From: an uncultured Collinsella sp.
GTDB taxonomy: Bacteria > Actinomycetota > Coriobacteriia > Coriobacteriales > Coriobacteriaceae
DNA length: 20,334 nt
Direction of reading: 5' to 3'
Assembly (NCBI GenBank): GCA_900757615.1
Contig: CAAEON010000035.1
Coordinates: forward strand, 1-20,334
Position 1 is the stretch's first letter; the number at the start of each line of letters is the position of its first letter. Shown piece by piece: positions 18,082 to 20,334 of the stretch. Below the pieces are notes generated by a model. That model was given only the letters and a program-made list of their open reading frames with translations. It was not told the origin of the DNA and did no database searches. Both the position numbers and the translations under genes were made by a program.

Positions 18082-18089
18082 AGCCGACT

Positions 18090-18225
18090 GGGCCGCGTGC
18101 CCGCCCGCAATATATTTGATTGCCTGCTCGGGCAGTCCTGTGCAAGAAGAAGGCCACATTAAGTGGCCTTCTTTGCGTGCGGAACTTGCGATCAATCAAA
18201 TATATTGCGGGCGGGCACGCGGCCC
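18090..18225. repeat. 33-bp perfect inverted repeat enclosing a terminator
   Basis: Positions 18090-18122 and 18193-18225 are exact reverse complements over 33 bases, 70 bp apart. Each arm combines a GC-rich outer part (GGGCCGCGTGCCCGCCCGC) with an AT-rich inner part (AATATATTTGATTG). A terminator hairpin lies inside. The element starts eight bases after the stop of the hydrolase gene, right where the sequence changes to a foreign-looking gene. It could be a miniature inverted-repeat element or a duplicated boundary. Confidence 0.9.
18147..18173. terminator. Bidirectional terminator inside the inverted repeat
   Basis: AAGAAGGCCAC (18147-18157) pairs perfectly with GTGGCCTTCTT (18163-18173) around loop ATTAA. 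T-rich sequence follows in both directions, so it can end the hydrolase transcript and the convergent surface-protein transcript. Confidence 0.8.
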
Positions 18226-18305
18226 TCTCGGGTCCTGAGCGCGACTCACCGGACTGGTTGTCTGAATATAGGAAAGCGACGGTCCCTTGGGCTAAATACT
18301 TAGTT

Positions 18306-20024
18306 TTACTTTACGCTGCGTTTTTTCGTTCTGCTGTATACGGTTGTTACGGTTACTGCGCCGACGCTGGCGAACAGCAGGGCGATCCACAAAGCAAGGC
18401 TGTTTGTATCGCCAGCCTGCGGAAGCTTATCGGATGTTCCCGGTTTGGTGCTGGCAGGTTTTTTCTCCTTGGTGCTGACAGGTTTTTTCTCAAGAGCAGC
18501 AATCGCATCTTCAATAGCCTTCGCCATTGCATCCACTTCGCTCTGTTCAGTGATGTTCTTGTCGCGGACAACAGCTTTGACGGCAGCTTCTACCGCAGTG
18601 AAGTCTTTATATTCATCTTTGTTCAGAGCGTTTACCTTGGCGATAGCTGCATCTACCTTTGTGTAATCAGCATCCTTGTATTGCAGGGCAGCAATGGCAT
18701 CTTCGATAGCTTTCGCCATTGCATCAACTTCGCTCTGTTTAGTGATGTTCTTGCTGCGGACAACAGCATTGACGGCAGCTTCTACCGCAGTGAAGTCTTT
18801 GTACTCATCCTTGTTCAGAGCGTTTACCTTGCCGATGGCTGCATCGACAGCTGTGTAATCAGCGGGAATGTTATTGGCATCCCACACAAAAGTCGGATGT
18901 CCAATCCCGGATACCCACTCTACATCGCTTCCTGCATTTGCCTGAAGTCCTACGAGAACATCGTCAGAGTTAAAGTCGTTGGTAGCGGTTCCGGCTGAGT
19001 TGCCGCTTTGTTCATTAGAAACATTTGAACCATATCTGTCATCAGCAGGCCAGAAACAATTCTTTGCATCGGTATTTACGACATACCCCAACCAGCAAGT
19101 GTTTTCCAAGCCGTCGTTGCCGATTCCCTTCGTAGCGACAAGACAGTTGACCATGCTCACACCTTGGCCAAAGCCAACAATACCGCCAACGGGAGCCTGA
19201 ATGGAGTTTACAACGATTTCTCCACCAAACCAACAGTCGCTTATTGTCACCTGTCCCGTATACGAGGCTCCGACAATGCCACCCAGCGAATCCCAGCAAT
19301 CCATAGGCTCTAACCCGCCTTCTTGTTCTGCATAGTACTCGCCGTCATAGTTACCCGTAATTGCAGCGGTAGAATAACACTGGCTGATACTGTTGTTCCC
19401 ATTTAAAAATCCTGCAATACCACCTATGAATTTTTCTATATAAGAACCGCCGGTAATGGAACCGGTAGTATAACAGTTTTTAATAGTGGAATCGGTCATC
19501 CAGTCCACCAAAATGCCTTTTCCGTAGGTGGAGGTATCATTCATCGGTATCACGATATCCGCATTTTCAATGCCGAGATTTTGCACAGTTGCATTGTAGA
19601 TAGCACCGAACAAACCATTTCTATACAAGTTATTGTTATTGTCTTTGTTTTCAGATTTTAGGCCCTCATGAGAATATAGGTTATAAACTACATGGCTTTG
19701 TCCGTCAAAAATCCCCTGAAATGATCCCCAAGCCGTATTGGCTCCGTTACCGATAGAGATCCATTCATGCCCGCCTAAATCCAAGTCATTATCAAGGTAA
19801 ACAGTTTTGTCCTTAAAATTTGCTGTATTATCATTGACGAGCTTTGCCATGCCTGCCAACTGCTCGGCTGTTTGCAGATGAAATTCCGTTTTATTCTCAT
19901 CATACCAGCTTGTATCGGCTGTTCCATCCCAAGTGTCCATGGTGTCTGCCGCAAATGCTGTTATGGGAACAAGCACCATCACAAGGCACAGCGCAAGCAG
20001 AGCGCCTAGAAGCTTCTTCTTCAT
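18306..20024 (-). CDS. Sortase-anchored surface protein with GLUG-like and FIVAR repeats
   Basis: This 572-residue protein is a probable cell-wall adhesin. It has a Firmicutes-style signal peptide (MKKKLLGALLALCLVMVLVP, cleavage near AFA-ADT). A beta-rich region at about 60-370 has GLUG-like repeats (GLFGAIYNATVQNLGIENAD, FIGGIAGFLNGNN, GGIVGASYTGQVTISDCWF, GGIVGFGQGVSMVNC). Two nearly identical FIVAR-like helical repeats lie at about 389-448 and 452-511. The C-terminus has LPQAG (534-538), a membrane helix and RTKKRSVK. The sorting signal has Ala where LPXTG has Thr. Start ATG 20024 is preferred over 20030 because GGAGG lies seven bases upstream. The DNA is more A/T-rich than its neighbours, suggesting transfer from a Firmicute. 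The binding target is unknown. Confidence 0.85.
   Translation of the reverse strand: MKKKLLGALLALCLVMVLVPITAFAADTMDTWDGTADTSWYDENKTEFHLQTAEQLAGMAKLVNDNTANFKDKTVYLDNDLDLGGHEWISIGNGANTAWGSFQGIFDGQSHVVYNLYSHEGLKSENKDNNNNLYRNGLFGAIYNATVQNLGIENADIVIPMNDTSTYGKGILVDWMTDSTIKNCYTTGSITGGSYIEKFIGGIAGFLNGNNSISQCYSTAAITGNYDGEYYAEQEGGLEPMDCWDSLGGIVGASYTGQVTISDCWFGGEIVVNSIQAPVGGIVGFGQGVSMVNCLVATKGIGNDGLENTCWLGYVVNTDAKNCFWPADDRYGSNVSNEQSGNSAGTATNDFNSDDVLVGLQANAGSDVEWVSGIGHPTFVWDANNIPADYTAVDAAIGKVNALNKDEYKDFTAVEAAVNAVVRSKNITKQSEVDAMAKAIEDAIAALQYKDADYTKVDAAIAKVNALNKDEYKDFTAVEAAVKAVVRDKNITEQSEVDAMAKAIEDAIAALEKKPVSTKEKKPASTKPGTSDKLPQAGDTNSLALWIALLFASVGAVTVTTVYSRTKKRSVK
18486..18870 (-). repeat. Tandem direct repeat encoding the FIVAR modules
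   Basis: Two copies offset by 192 bp (64 codons) are nearly identical at the DNA level; compare the segments starting at 18498 and 18690. They differ by scattered substitutions and no gaps. The repeat keeps the reading frame, so copy number could change by recombination without breaking the gene. Confidence 0.88.
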
Positions 20025-20102
20025 TTCCATTCCTCCAAACTATTTCTATCCGCTATTTACTTCCTCCGACAGCGGGCACGCCGGAGAAGATAGAAGGCTT
20101 AA

Positions 20103-20164
20103 CCGGAAAAGACTGATTTGACGGTCGTGGTTAGGACTTCAATATCAAACCACCGTCCTTCCGG
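20103..20164 (-). promoter_or_regulatory. Leader stem-loop upstream of the surface-protein gene
   Basis: CCGGAA (20103-20108) and TTCCGG (20159-20164) enclose an inner stem: ACGG with TGGTT (20121-20132) against AACCA and CCGT (20148-20156), with a 3-base bulge. The element lies about 80-140 bp upstream of the start codon in an ORF-free leader (20025-20276). A possible TATAAC -10 lies near 20220. I do not recognise a known riboswitch class. Confidence 0.4.
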
Positions 20165-20276
20165 AAAACGCAAAAAGCCGAAGCCAAGGCATAATGCGCC
20201 CTGTCTCCGGCAACCGGTTCGTTATAAATTGTATGAAATAAGACTTGAAAGGCTGAAAAGGCGGCGCTATGCTCCT

Positions 20277-20334
20277 GCCGAGCCGAGCCGAGCCGAGCCG
20301 AGCCGAGCCGAGCCGAGCCGAGCCGAGCCGAGCC
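20277..20334. repeat. GCCGA pentanucleotide tandem repeat
   Basis: Fifty-eight bases consist of about 11.6 perfect copies of GCCGA and run to the window end, so the total length is unknown. The unit is five bases, so copy changes would shift any reading frame crossing it, or alter promoter spacing. It lies upstream of the surface-protein gene. Confidence 0.97.

Overview
The window reads as chromosome from a high-GC gut actinobacterium of the Coriobacteriia, most like Collinsella. I infer this from C/G-ending codons, from the style of the proteins (a Tat-targeted lipoprotein binding protein, a PcsB-like Tat-secreted hydrolase, GlgP/MalQ/GalE), and from gene types familiar in that genus. No 16S or marker gene is present, so the genus is an inference.

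Layout. Positions 1-520 are non-coding and repeat-rich: a perfect 59-bp inverted repeat, a REP-like hairpin and a tRNA 3'-end-like fragment. A tRNA-Gln(UUG) on the minus strand follows (523-597). Three minus-strand genes come next: a peptidoglycan-binding-domain protein (636-1541), a polyprenyl diphosphate synthase (1681-2706) and a large PTS EIIC-EIIB-HAD phosphatase fusion (2822-5272). A divergent GntR/HutC regulator (5497-6216) ends at a strong terminator and precedes a plus-strand sugar ABC transporter operon: lipoprotein binding protein, two permeases and a MsmX/UgpC-type ATPase (6523-10888). Between convergent terminators lies a non-coding array of four 57-bp inverted-repeat units at 80-81 bp spacing (11028-11325). 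The minus strand then carries glgP, malQ and galE (11424-16607). A plus-strand secreted coiled-coil hydrolase follows (16876-18081).

From about 18090 the character changes. A 33-bp perfect inverted repeat enclosing a terminator is followed by a more A/T-rich, Firmicutes-like sortase-anchored surface protein (18306-20024, minus). Its upstream region ends in a GCCGA pentanucleotide tandem repeat that runs off the window. This end looks horizontally acquired.

How the genes fit together. The centre is an alpha-glucan/maltodextrin uptake and breakdown module. An ABC importer and a PTS permease bring in oligosaccharides. The fused HAD domain may strip phosphate from the PTS product. MalQ and GlgP then convert maltodextrins to glucose and glucose-1-phosphate, and GalE links UDP-glucose and UDP-galactose. 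A quasi-palindrome TTGTTYAWACAA, or a 10-of-12 match to it, occurs upstream of the PTS gene, gntR, the ABC operon (twice) and malQ. It resembles the TreR-type TTGT-N4-ACAA operator, so I propose that the GntR-family protein coordinates the whole module.
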